The translations under genes were made by a program, and so were the position numbers. From Lachnospiraceae bacterium (GTDB taxonomy: Bacteria; Bacillota; Clostridia; Lachnospirales; Lachnospiraceae), in the NCBI GenBank assembly GCA_017518185.1, contig JAFWWB010000004.1:176916-240915 (forward strand): a stretch of DNA of 64,000 bases, written 5' to 3'. The stretch's first letter is position 1. The number at the start of each line of letters is the position of its first letter. A model generated the notes under the pieces. It worked only from the letters and a program-made list of their open reading frames with translations. It searched no databases and was not told the origin of the DNA. This document shows, in pieces, positions 52,252 to 59,935 of the stretch.

Positions 52252-53904
52252 ATGGCAGAAGCAACGTATGACGTAAGCCGGGAGTTAAACCGGATAGAAA
52301 ATTCCCTGGCGACCCTGCAGAACCAGACTGCGGAGGTACAGAGCAGGGTCTCGAGCATGGACAACCGTGTCCAGCACGTCCAGGCAGAGCTTCAGCAGCT
52401 GCGCCAGGATTTCCTGAAGATGATGCAGGACCAGAAGCGCGAGGCAGAGTTCCAGAGAGCAACGACGGAGCTTGTGCGTGTGCGCCAGGAGATCCAGCAG
52501 AATTTCGGCAAGTACATGGAAGTACGCTCCAACATGATAGGCGTGCTCCAGGCTACAGACGCAAAGCTGGTACGGCAGGAGACAATTTCCAACGTTTCCG
52601 AGGAGCTGATGCTGGCTGCGCCTACCTACTGGCTGGCCCCCTGTCTTATAGCTGTTTCTGCATGGATATCAAATAACCAGAGCCTTGCGGACCGTGCGAT
52701 AAAAGAAGCCATGAGGCGCGATCCGAACAAGACTTCGCTGTGTATGGCGCTCATCTGCCGACGCAACGGCAGGGAGGATACCTGCTTCGAATGGCTTTCG
52801 GAGTACTTCAAGAGGCAGGATCCGGCAAACTTTTCCGACAGTACATTTACATTTGTGGATGCATATATAAACGGTGTTTTCGGTACCGACAGACGCCACC
52901 TCTGCGAGGATTATATCCACAACTGGCTGGATGAGATCCGCGGACGCTCCGAGAATTTCGAAGCCGAGCAGGAGGAGACCTGGAGACAGTTCTTCCAGCA
53001 GTATGTCAGCTCTACCGGGAGCATTTATCCGAATCTCAAGGAAAGCGTGGCGGAATTCGGACAGATAGACAGCTATCTTGCCAGGGTACATGCCAGCGGT
53101 CCCGTTGAGGAAACCTTCGAGAAGCTGAATGAGACCACCATAGACCAGACCGCGTTAAAGCGGAATATCGATGACAGGCTCGTGCAGCTGGTGAACCGTT
53201 TTGATGATAAGGAGATGCCACTCAGGAGCGAGGAGGAATATCTTCAGGCCATAAAGACCTACCGTGGCGATGTAGACAAGGCGAATTCCGAGATACTGGC
53301 CCGCAAGAAGGCCAGGGAAGAAAGGAAGATGGACCTTGTGGAGCGTATGGCCGAGATAATAGGCGGCAAGAAGACCAATTCCATCTCCGAAAGAAAGACG
53401 GCACTCTCCTTCCTTCATGAGTATGTGAACAGGGGTTATGACCGTTTCCTTGAGGAGAACAAGTCGAAATTCCCCCAGCAGGTGACCATGCAGGTGGACG
53501 GCTGGCAGGGACGCACCGCGGACGGTTCCAACGTGAACAACCTTTACAATGATTACCAGAACCATATGAACGGGCTTCGTGCGGCGGAGCTCGGCAGGGT
53601 GAACAAAAATCCGCAGCTGCCGTATTTTATTGGGGCAGGCGTGGCCGGCCTCATTGGTCTGGTGCTTCTGTTCTTTGCTCCGTTCCTCGGAGTACTGGGC
53701 ATCATAGCTGCCATCGGACTTGTTATAGGCAGCTTCGCAGCGAAGAAAAATATGGAGAATACCATCACCCAGATCAACCAGCGTTATGACAATGCGATCC
53801 AGGTGGGCATGGGCAAGATACAGCAGATAACGACCGAATGGCTTGGCGCGAAGAACAAGGTCATAAGCTTCGAGTCGAGAGAAAAGAAGAAACTGGTAGC
53901 TTAA
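52252..53904 (+). CDS. Coiled-coil membrane protein of the SPFH cluster
   Basis: A 550-residue protein. The first 110 residues are a coiled coil (LATLQNQTAEVQSRVSSMDN, VQAELQQLRQDFLKMMQDQK). A helical middle follows with EELMLAAPTYWLAPCLIAVS near 122 and repeated Cys/Trp/Phe positions; residues about 465-500 form a membrane hairpin (PYFIGAGVAGLIGLVLLFFA). The C-terminal tail is helical and basic. No known family is recognised. It starts 15 bases after the zinc-ribbon gene behind GGAGATAG. Likely a scaffold between membrane and cytoplasm. Confidence 0.8.
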   Translation: MAEATYDVSRELNRIENSLATLQNQTAEVQSRVSSMDNRVQHVQAELQQLRQDFLKMMQDQKREAEFQRATTELVRVRQEIQQNFGKYMEVRSNMIGVLQATDAKLVRQETISNVSEELMLAAPTYWLAPCLIAVSAWISNNQSLADRAIKEAMRRDPNKTSLCMALICRRNGREDTCFEWLSEYFKRQDPANFSDSTFTFVDAYINGVFGTDRRHLCEDYIHNWLDEIRGRSENFEAEQEETWRQFFQQYVSSTGSIYPNLKESVAEFGQIDSYLARVHASGPVEETFEKLNETTIDQTALKRNIDDRLVQLVNRFDDKEMPLRSEEEYLQAIKTYRGDVDKANSEILARKKAREERKMDLVERMAEIIGGKKTNSISERKTALSFLHEYVNRGYDRFLEENKSKFPQQVTMQVDGWQGRTADGSNVNNLYNDYQNHMNGLRAAELGRVNKNPQLPYFIGAGVAGLIGLVLLFFAPFLGVLGIIAAIGLVIGSFAAKKNMENTITQINQRYDNAIQVGMGKIQQITTEWLGAKNKVISFESREKKKLVA

Positions 53905-53942
53905 GAGCGAGGTGCGATATATATTGTACAGGAGGTATATAG

Positions 53943-54098
53943 ATGGACGAAATGGATGAACTGGAGCAGATGTTCGGCGACAGTGATGACATGGCTGAAA
54001 TGGAAAGACTGGAAAAAGTAGTACTGGAGCAGGATCTGAAAGGATTTGCAAGCTGTTTTCCCGATTGGGATCTGCATCCGCCGGTAGCGGAGAGCTGA
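53943..54098 (+). CDS. Small acidic protein of the SPFH cluster
   Basis: A 51-residue protein (too short for a 60-codon cut-off). The N-terminal half is acidic and helical (MDEMDELEQMFGDSDDMAEM); the C-terminus reads FPDWDLHPPVAES. AGGAGG sits seven bases before the ATG, a clear ribosome site, and the gene lies in a 217-base gap between two cluster genes, 38 bases after the coiled-coil gene. The aromatic WDLHPP end looks like a docking peptide. No homology assigned. Confidence 0.7.
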   Translation: MDEMDELEQMFGDSDDMAEMERLEKVVLEQDLKGFASCFPDWDLHPPVAES

Positions 54099-54121
54099 CA
54101 TCATAGTGATCGAAGAGGAAT

Positions 54122-54832
54122 GTGACAAAAGATACAGAGGGCAGTAAATTGACAGAAGATGATGTAAGGATCATACAATCCAATATTCAGATGTGCCGTG
54201 AGTCCTATAACCTGTACAGCAACATGGTGGACGAGAACGGTTATAACGAAGATGTGATGGGGGAGAGCATCACGAAGATAGTCGCGGAGCTTGAGCATAT
54301 ACAGGCTGTATGCAATGCCAATATACAGGAGCTGAGGAACGATACCTCCGCCAACGGGAAAGTGCTCATGACCCTTATGACCTGCGGCACCGAGTGTACG
54401 GACATTGTGCACAAGCTCCAGTCTCTCAAAGACAGGCAGAAGTCCCTGTTTACCGATATATCGGAAGCAAGCAAGCAGAAGGTGGAACAGTTCCTGAATG
54501 ATATGTTCACTCTGGATTGGATGAAGAAGTATTCCGCAGCCAACAGCGTGAACGAGCTTGCCATTGCGGGCTTCAAGCATACCATGTTCACAAAGGGTGC
54601 CCAGGCAAAGATGCTGGTTCCCTATATGCTAAGCATCAATGAATTTGATTTCATGATCGCCGCAATGGTGAATTACTCCAAGTCCAAGGATCCCGTCATG
54701 GACGAGGATATCAACAAAGCCATGGAGGAGGTAGTGGATATGCTGCGCCGCAGCTTCATCCTTAAGGAAGACGTGCGTCTTGCCAAGGCGGCCTATAACA
54801 GACACGAGTCAGTGTTCAAGAAGTTTTTATAA
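54122..54832 (+). CDS. Helical protein ending the SPFH cluster
   Basis: A 236-residue predicted all-helical cytoplasmic protein, for example ESITKIVAELEHIQAVCNAN, KVEQFLNDMFTLDWMKKYSA and MLSINEFDFMIAAMVNYSKS. No known domain recognised. The GTG at 54122 has GAGGAA too close; the in-frame TTG at 54149, with GAGGG seven bases upstream, is a good alternative start (227 residues). The stop codon overlaps the rsmG stop by six bases, and the terminator for this transcript lies inside rsmG. Confidence 0.75.
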   Translation: MTKDTEGSKLTEDDVRIIQSNIQMCRESYNLYSNMVDENGYNEDVMGESITKIVAELEHIQAVCNANIQELRNDTSANGKVLMTLMTCGTECTDIVHKLQSLKDRQKSLFTDISEASKQKVEQFLNDMFTLDWMKKYSAANSVNELAIAGFKHTMFTKGAQAKMLVPYMLSINEFDFMIAAMVNYSKSKDPVMDEDINKAMEEVVDMLRRSFILKEDVRLAKAAYNRHESVFKKFL

Positions 54833-55558
54833 AGGCCTTTTTGCAGGGATTCCCGCCCGCCTCGGATACTTGTCCGGGGTGGGTTCTTTTTTTTCTGTGA
54901 TCACTATGCAGCGGGCATCGTCACGATCCGGAAGGCTTACTTTTTTTACAACGGGTTCTCCGCCTCCCAGAAGCGTTATGGCCTGCCTCGCCCCTTCCAG
55001 CTCACCTTCATTCACGGTACCGGCTTTCCAGGCCGCAAAGCAGCCGCCGGGCTTTACAAAGGGCAGGCAGTATTCTGAAAGTATGTTCATGGAGGCCACG
55101 GCTCGGGAGACAGCCATATCCACGCGCTCACGCATTTCCGGATCCCGGCCCAGGTCCTCTGCCCGGCCGTGCCGCAGGGTAACGTCCTTAAGGCCAAGCT
55201 CACGGCAGAGCCTGTCCAGGAAGTTTATACGCTTATCCAGGGCTTCCGCTATATATAGCGAGATCCCGGGGCAGAGTATCTTAAGAGGTACGCCGGGGAA
55301 GCCGGCACCGCTGCCTATGTCCGCCAGGGCAAAGCCGGACGCTTCCGTAAGATGCGCATACTCAGGAATGGTAAGAAGCAGCGCGCTGTCGGCAAAATGC
55401 TTCGCCAGCACCTCCTCCTCATCGGTGATGGCCGTGAGGTTGGTGTGTTCGTTCGTCTCCAGCAGGAGCCTTAAGTAGTCGTTGAACTGCTCCGCCTGGG
55501 AGGGACTGACATCCAGTCCTGCTTTTGACATGTATTCCGTTATACGCGCTGCATTCAT
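54827..55558 (-). CDS. rsmG: 16S rRNA (guanine527-N7)-methyltransferase
   Basis: RsmG/GidB methylates G527 of 16S rRNA using SAM (EC 2.1.1.170). The 243-residue length is normal. The SAM-binding block is FALADIGSGAGFPGVPLKIL near residue 80; KRINFLDRLCRELGLKDVTL and the C-terminal TPDKYPRRAGIPAKRPL are family-typical. AGGAAGG precedes the ATG. It stands alone here, away from the usual gidA/trmE neighbours. Cytoplasmic. Confidence 0.95.
   Translation of the reverse strand: MNAARITEYMSKAGLDVSPSQAEQFNDYLRLLLETNEHTNLTAITDEEEVLAKHFADSALLLTIPEYAHLTEASGFALADIGSGAGFPGVPLKILCPGISLYIAEALDKRINFLDRLCRELGLKDVTLRHGRAEDLGRDPEMRERVDMAVSRAVASMNILSEYCLPFVKPGGCFAAWKAGTVNEGELEGARQAITLLGGGEPVVKKVSLPDRDDARCIVITEKKEPTPDKYPRRAGIPAKRPL
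54855..54894 (+). terminator. Terminator for the SPFH cluster, inside rsmG
   Basis: GCCCGCCTCGGA (54855-54866) pairs with TCCGGGGTGGGT (54873-54884) around TACTTG (12 pairs, three G-T), then TCTTTTTTTT. The hairpin and T-tract lie within the C-terminal codons of the convergent rsmG gene. Confidence 0.8.
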
Positions 55559-55584
55559 TTATTGATATTCCTTCCTGATTAATT

Positions 55585-55694
55585 ACATTGTCATCCCGAA
55601 CGAACAATATACATTGTCATCCCGAGCGAACAATATACATTGTCATCCCGAGCGAACAATATACATTGTCATCCCGAGCGAAGCCGAGGGATCT
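55585..55694. repeat. 26-bp tandem array of REP-like units
   Basis: Three full 26-bp units (55585-55610, 55611-55636 and 55637-55662), each ACATTGTCATCCCGA(A/G)CGAAC with CAATAT, then a partial copy running into GAAGCCGAGGGATCTTT. Only one base differs between units. It lies between the divergent rsmG and iorA genes. Not a CRISPR: there are no spacers. Confidence 0.85.
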
Positions 55695-55752
55695 TTATGA
55701 ATTCCGATATAACGATTATATCTGCTATAAGCCCTCCGCGTCAATCATCCCC

Positions 55753-55781
55753 TTGCGGCAGCAGGTGGATTGTGGTAGAAT
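55753..55781 (+). promoter_or_regulatory. Promoter of iorA
   Basis: TTGCGG (55753-55758), 17-bp spacer ending in TGTGG, TAGAAT (55776-55781); the gene starts at 55824 with AAAGGAAAG upstream. It probably drives iorAB, paaK, ACT and aroA. Confidence 0.6.
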
Positions 55782-55823
55782 ACGGCAGAGTATCTTCTTA
55801 TATTAAAAAGAAAGGAAAGTACG

Positions 55824-57548
55824 ATGAAGGAGTTAATGCTTGGAAACAAAGCCTTTGCCAGAGGACTTTACGAGGCAGGCTGCTGCTTTGTATCCAGCTA
55901 TCCCGGCACCCCCAGTACCGAGATAACGGAAGAAGCGGTGAAATATGACGAGATATACTGTGAGTGGGCTCCCAACGAGAAGGTTGCCATGGAGGCGGCT
56001 TTCGGAGCATCCCTTGCGGGCCGCAGATCTTTCTGCGGTATGAAGCATGTGGGTCTCAATGTTGCGGCGGATCCCCTTTATACCATGAGCTATACCGGCG
56101 TGAACGGCGGTGTGATCATAGGCGTTGCGGACGATCCCGGTATGCATTCTTCCCAGAATGAGCAGGATTCGAGGCATCACGCCATTGCATCCAAGGTGCC
56201 CCTGCTGGAGCCCTCGGACAGCGCCGAGAGCCTGGAGTTCGTGAAGATAGCCTATGATCTTTCCGAGGAATACGACACCCCTGTCATCATCAAGATGTGC
56301 ACCAGGGTGGCTCATTCCCAGAGCCTTGTGGAGAAATCCGACAGGGTGCTTCCTGAGAGAAAGGCATACGAAAAGAACATTCCGAAGTACGTCATGATGC
56401 CGGGCAACGCCATCAGACGTCATCCCTTTGTGGAGGAGCGTACGAGGAAGCTCCGTGAGTGGGCTGAGACCGCTCCCATAAACCGTATCGAGAAGGGCGG
56501 TAAGGAACTGGGCATCATCACCTCTTCCACCTGCTATCAGTACGTGAAGGAGGCCCTCGGTGACAAGGCATCAGTCCTTAAGCTGGGCATGCTCAATCCC
56601 CTTCCCGAGAAGCTGATAAAGGATTTCGCGGCGACCGTCGACAGGCTCGTGGTGGTGGAGGAACTGGATCCCATCATCGAGCAGCACTGCCTGGCCCTCG
56701 GTCTTAAGGTGGAGGGCAAGAGCCTCTTCCCCATGGAAGGCGAGTTTTCACAGAATCTGATAAGAAAGGCCCTGGGCGTGGAAGAAGCTTCAGGAAAGCC
56801 TTTGGACGAAAAGATACCCGTGAGACCTCCGGTTATGTGCGCCGGCTGCCCTCACAGGGGACTCTTCTATACCCTTAACAAAAACAAGTGCACCGTTCTC
56901 GGTGATATAGGCTGCTATACCCTTGGCGCAGTGGCGCCTCTTTCCGCTATGGAGATGACCCTCTGCATGGGCGCATCCCTTTCAGCCATCCACGGCTTCA
57001 ATATCGCGGGTGAAGGCGAGAACGAGCATAAGACCGTGGCTGTCATCGGTGATTCCACCTTCATGCACAGCGGCATGACCGGCCTGGCGAACATCGCCTA
57101 CAACCAGTCGAATTCCACGGTGATAATCCTGGACAATTCCATAACCGGCATGACGGGACATCAGCAGAATCCCACCACCGGCCTGAACATAAAGGGAGAT
57201 CCCGCAGGAAAGATAGACCTGGAAGCTCTCTGCAGGGCCATGGGCTTCAAGCGGGTGACCGTAGTGGATCCTTACGATCTTGCAGAATGCGACAGGGTCG
57301 TGAAGGAAGAGCTGGCGGCAGACGAGCCTTCCGTGATAATATCCAGAAGACCCTGCGCGCTGCTTAAGAATGTGAAGCATAACGCGCCTCTTAAGGTAAA
57401 TACGGAGAAATGCATAGGCTGCAAGAGCTGCATGCGCATAGGCTGCCCTGCCATCTCGATAAAGAACGGCAAGGCTCATGTGGACAATACACTCTGCGTA
57501 GGCTGTGGCGTCTGCAGCCAGCTCTGCCCTGTGGGAGCGTTTGAATAA
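55824..57548 (+). CDS. iorA: Indolepyruvate:ferredoxin oxidoreductase, alpha subunit
   Basis: IorA (EC 1.2.7.8) oxidises aryl pyruvates to aryl-acetyl-CoA, passing electrons to ferredoxin. The 574-residue protein has the N-terminal pyrimidine domain (SYPGTPSTEITEEAVKYDEI), a TPP-binding domain (VIGDSTFMHSGMTGL, then NIAYNQSNSTVIILDNSITG) and a C-terminal 2[4Fe-4S] domain: CIGCKSCMRIGCP and CVGCGVCSQLCP. Four Cys motifs and length fit the family. iorB follows after 17 bases. The ferredoxin at 33606 could be its electron acceptor. Confidence 0.95.
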   Translation: MKELMLGNKAFARGLYEAGCCFVSSYPGTPSTEITEEAVKYDEIYCEWAPNEKVAMEAAFGASLAGRRSFCGMKHVGLNVAADPLYTMSYTGVNGGVIIGVADDPGMHSSQNEQDSRHHAIASKVPLLEPSDSAESLEFVKIAYDLSEEYDTPVIIKMCTRVAHSQSLVEKSDRVLPERKAYEKNIPKYVMMPGNAIRRHPFVEERTRKLREWAETAPINRIEKGGKELGIITSSTCYQYVKEALGDKASVLKLGMLNPLPEKLIKDFAATVDRLVVVEELDPIIEQHCLALGLKVEGKSLFPMEGEFSQNLIRKALGVEEASGKPLDEKIPVRPPVMCAGCPHRGLFYTLNKNKCTVLGDIGCYTLGAVAPLSAMEMTLCMGASLSAIHGFNIAGEGENEHKTVAVIGDSTFMHSGMTGLANIAYNQSNSTVIILDNSITGMTGHQQNPTTGLNIKGDPAGKIDLEALCRAMGFKRVTVVDPYDLAECDRVVKEELAADEPSVIISRRPCALLKNVKHNAPLKVNTEKCIGCKSCMRIGCPAISIKNGKAHVDNTLCVGCGVCSQLCPVGAFE

Positions 57549-57565
57549 CTGAAAGGAATATCAAT

Positions 57566-58138
57566 ATGGAAACCAGAAATGTAATGATAGTGGGCGTTGG
57601 CGGACAGGGTTCCCTTCTCGCCAGCAAGCTTCTGGGCAGGCTCCTGATGGACGCCGGCCTTGATGTAAAGGTATCCGAGGTACACGGCATGAGCCAGCGT
57701 GGCGGCAGCGTTGTGACCTATGTGCGTTACGGCGATAAGGTCTATTCCCCCGTGATCGACAAGGGAGAGGCTGATATCATCGTATCCTTCGAGCTCCTGG
57801 AGGCCGCAAGGTGGCTTGAGTGGCTTAAGCCCGGCGGACGGGTGGTGACCAACATCCAGCAGATCGATCCGATGCCGGTCATCACAGGTGCGGCCGAGTA
57901 TCCCGAGGCCCTTGTGGATAAGATGAAGGCGGAAGGCTTTGAGGTGGACGCCCTTGACTGCCTGAAACTGGCAGAGGAGGCAGGCTCCTCCAAGGCCGTG
58001 AACATCGTGCTCATGGGCAGGCTCTCACATTATTTCGACCAGTCCCGCGAAGACTGGATGAAGGCCATGGAAGCCATAGTACCCGCCAAATTCATTGAAA
58101 TGAACAAAAAAGCCTTTGAGCTTGGCTTCGAGGCGTAA
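57566..58138 (+). CDS. iorB: Indolepyruvate:ferredoxin oxidoreductase, beta subunit
   Basis: IorB is the gamma/beta-type partner of IorA. The 190-residue protein begins with NVMIVGVGGQGSLLASKLLG and has the conserved EVHGMSQRGGSVVTYVR block near residue 40, which binds CoA/TPP-domain partners. Length standard. GAAAGGAA precedes the ATG. A small hairpin (58139-58159) separates it from paaK. Confidence 0.95.
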   Translation: METRNVMIVGVGGQGSLLASKLLGRLLMDAGLDVKVSEVHGMSQRGGSVVTYVRYGDKVYSPVIDKGEADIIVSFELLEAARWLEWLKPGGRVVTNIQQIDPMPVITGAAEYPEALVDKMKAEGFEVDALDCLKLAEEAGSSKAVNIVLMGRLSHYFDQSREDWMKAMEAIVPAKFIEMNKKAFELGFEA

Positions 58139-58159
58139 TAGCAAGCGGTTCGTTTGCTA
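58139..58159 (+). other. Hairpin in the iorB-paaK gap
   Basis: TAGCAAGCG (58139-58147) pairs with CGTTTGCTA (58151-58159) around GTT, with one G-T pair. It is followed by ATATTATAAAGGAGG and not by a T-run, so it may tune read-through or RNA stability. Confidence 0.4.
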
Positions 58160-58183
58160 ATATTATAAAGGAGGAAGTATCAG

Positions 58184-59485
58184 ATGGAGCATTATTATCA
58201 GCAGGAGATAGAATGCGCCCCCAGAGAAGAGATACTGAAGATCCAGGACAGAAAGCTGGTGGAGCAGGTGAAGCACGTTTGGGAAAACGTGCCCTACTAT
58301 CGCAAAAAGATGGAGGAGAAAGGCCTCACACCGGATGACATAAAGGGTGTGGAAGATCTGCATAAGCTGCCCTTCCTCTCCAAATACGATCTGAGGGAGG
58401 CTTATCCCTACGGACTGCTGGGGGTGCCCCTGAAGGACTGTGTCCGCATCCATTCCACCAGCGGCACCACCGGAAAGAGGGTTGTTGCCTTCTATACCCA
58501 GGGCGATGTGGATCTCTGGGAGGACTGCTGCGCCAGAGCCATAATGGCAACGGGCTGTACGGAGGATGATGTGTGCCAGGTTTCCTACGGCTACGGACTT
58601 TTCACCGGCGGCGCCGGGCTTCACGGCGGTTCCCATAAGGTGGGCTGCCTTACCATCCCCATGTCCTCCGGTAATACCGAAAGGCAGATCATGTTCATAC
58701 AGGATCTGAATGCGACACTTATCTGCTGCACCCCTTCCTATGCCGCATATCTCGGCGAGAGCATGAAGGAGATGGGGCTTAAGCCCGAAGACATCCCCCT
58801 GAAGGCAGGCATCTTCGGCGCAGAGGCCTGGAGCGAGGAGATGCGCAGGGACATCGAGAAGACCCTTGGCATAAAGGCTTTCGATATCTACGGACTCACC
58901 GAGCTTTCCGGCCCCGGCGTGGCGTTTGAATGCAGCGCCCAGAACGGCATGCATATAAATGAGGACCACTTCATTGCCGAGATCATCGATCCCGAGACCG
59001 AGGAGGTGCTTCCCGAAGGGACCCAGGGCGAGCTGGTTTTCACTGCCATAGACAAAAAGGCTTTCCCCATGATGCGTTACCGCACCAGGGACGTGTGCAC
59101 GCTGCACAGGGTGAAATGCTCCTGCGGCCGTACCTTTGTAAAGATGGAGAAGCCTAAGGGAAGGACAGATGATATGCTCATCATCAGGGGCGTCAACGTC
59201 TTCCCGAGCCAGATAGAGGCTGTGCTCCTTGAGAACGGATATCAGGCAAATTACCAGATAATCGTCGACAGGATCAACAATAACGATACCTTCGACGTAC
59301 ATGTGGAGATGACTCCGGAGATGTTCACCGATAACGTGGCAGAGATCTCCAAGCGCCAGAACGACCTTGTGGCAGGCCTCAAATCCATGCTGGGCATCAA
59401 GGCTAAGGTCACTCTGGTGGCACCCAAGAGCATCACCAGGAGCGAAGGCAAGGCTGTCAGGGTCATAGACAGGAGGAAAATTTAA
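58184..59485 (+). CDS. paaK: Phenylacetate-CoA ligase-like adenylate-forming enzyme
   Basis: A 433-residue AMP-forming aryl-acid:CoA ligase of the PaaK type (EC 6.2.1.30-like). The ATP loop is STSGTTGKRVVAFYT near residue 88, with YGLTELSGPGVAFECSAQNG (A5-type block) and MMRYRTRDVC later; length is normal. AAAGGAGG precedes the ATG. It sits between iorB and an ACT protein, a common order in anaerobes that ferment or convert aromatic amino acids: IorAB makes aryl-acetyl-CoA and this ligase can recover ATP from it or run in reverse. Substrate not provable here. Confidence 0.93.
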   Translation: MEHYYQQEIECAPREEILKIQDRKLVEQVKHVWENVPYYRKKMEEKGLTPDDIKGVEDLHKLPFLSKYDLREAYPYGLLGVPLKDCVRIHSTSGTTGKRVVAFYTQGDVDLWEDCCARAIMATGCTEDDVCQVSYGYGLFTGGAGLHGGSHKVGCLTIPMSSGNTERQIMFIQDLNATLICCTPSYAAYLGESMKEMGLKPEDIPLKAGIFGAEAWSEEMRRDIEKTLGIKAFDIYGLTELSGPGVAFECSAQNGMHINEDHFIAEIIDPETEEVLPEGTQGELVFTAIDKKAFPMMRYRTRDVCTLHRVKCSCGRTFVKMEKPKGRTDDMLIIRGVNVFPSQIEAVLLENGYQANYQIIVDRINNNDTFDVHVEMTPEMFTDNVAEISKRQNDLVAGLKSMLGIKAKVTLVAPKSITRSEGKAVRVIDRRKI

Positions 59486-59500
59486 AGGAGGGTTACGGTT

Positions 59501-59935
59501 ATGGCAGTAAAACAGTTATCGATCTTCCTGGAGAACAAGCCGGGAAAGATGAATGAAATGACGGAAGTCCTGGCTGAGAACGGTATAGACATGCGCGCGC
59601 TTTCGGTGGGTGAAACGGAAGGCTTCGGCATAGTGCGTGTGATCGCGGCTGATCCCTATGCTGCGGCTACGGTGCTGAAGGACGCCGGGTATATCAATAA
59701 GCTCACCAGCGTGGTGATAGTTGAGATACCCAACGTGCCCGGCGGTCTTAACAAGGTTCTGAAGATCTTTACCGAAGAGAAGATCAATATCGAGTACATC
59801 TACGCTCTTTCCGGAGAGAGGACTACGGAGAAGGCGTGCATGATATTCAGGGTAAGCGACCACAGGGCGGCTGAAGCTGCGCTCACCAGGGCAGGCATAA
59901 AGGTGCTCACCCAGGAGGATGTGGCTGAGCTTTGA
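59501..59935 (+). CDS. Tandem ACT-domain protein
   Basis: A 144-residue protein with two ACT domains: VKQLSIFLENKPGKMNEMTE at the start, then VVIVEIPNVPGGLNKVLKIF near residue 75. Such small ACT proteins bind amino acids and regulate nearby enzymes. It is often found after PaaK in Clostridia, so aromatic amino acids are the likely ligands. AAAGGAGGG precedes the ATG. aroA begins within its stop (TTGA). Confidence 0.9.
   Translation: MAVKQLSIFLENKPGKMNEMTEVLAENGIDMRALSVGETEGFGIVRVIAADPYAAATVLKDAGYINKLTSVVIVEIPNVPGGLNKVLKIFTEEKINIEYIYALSGERTTEKACMIFRVSDHRAAEAALTRAGIKVLTQEDVAEL

Noticed and set aside
55585-55694. Possible CRISPR array
   Set aside because: The 26-bp units are directly adjacent with no spacers, and no cas genes are present; it is a tandem repeat of a dispersed element.
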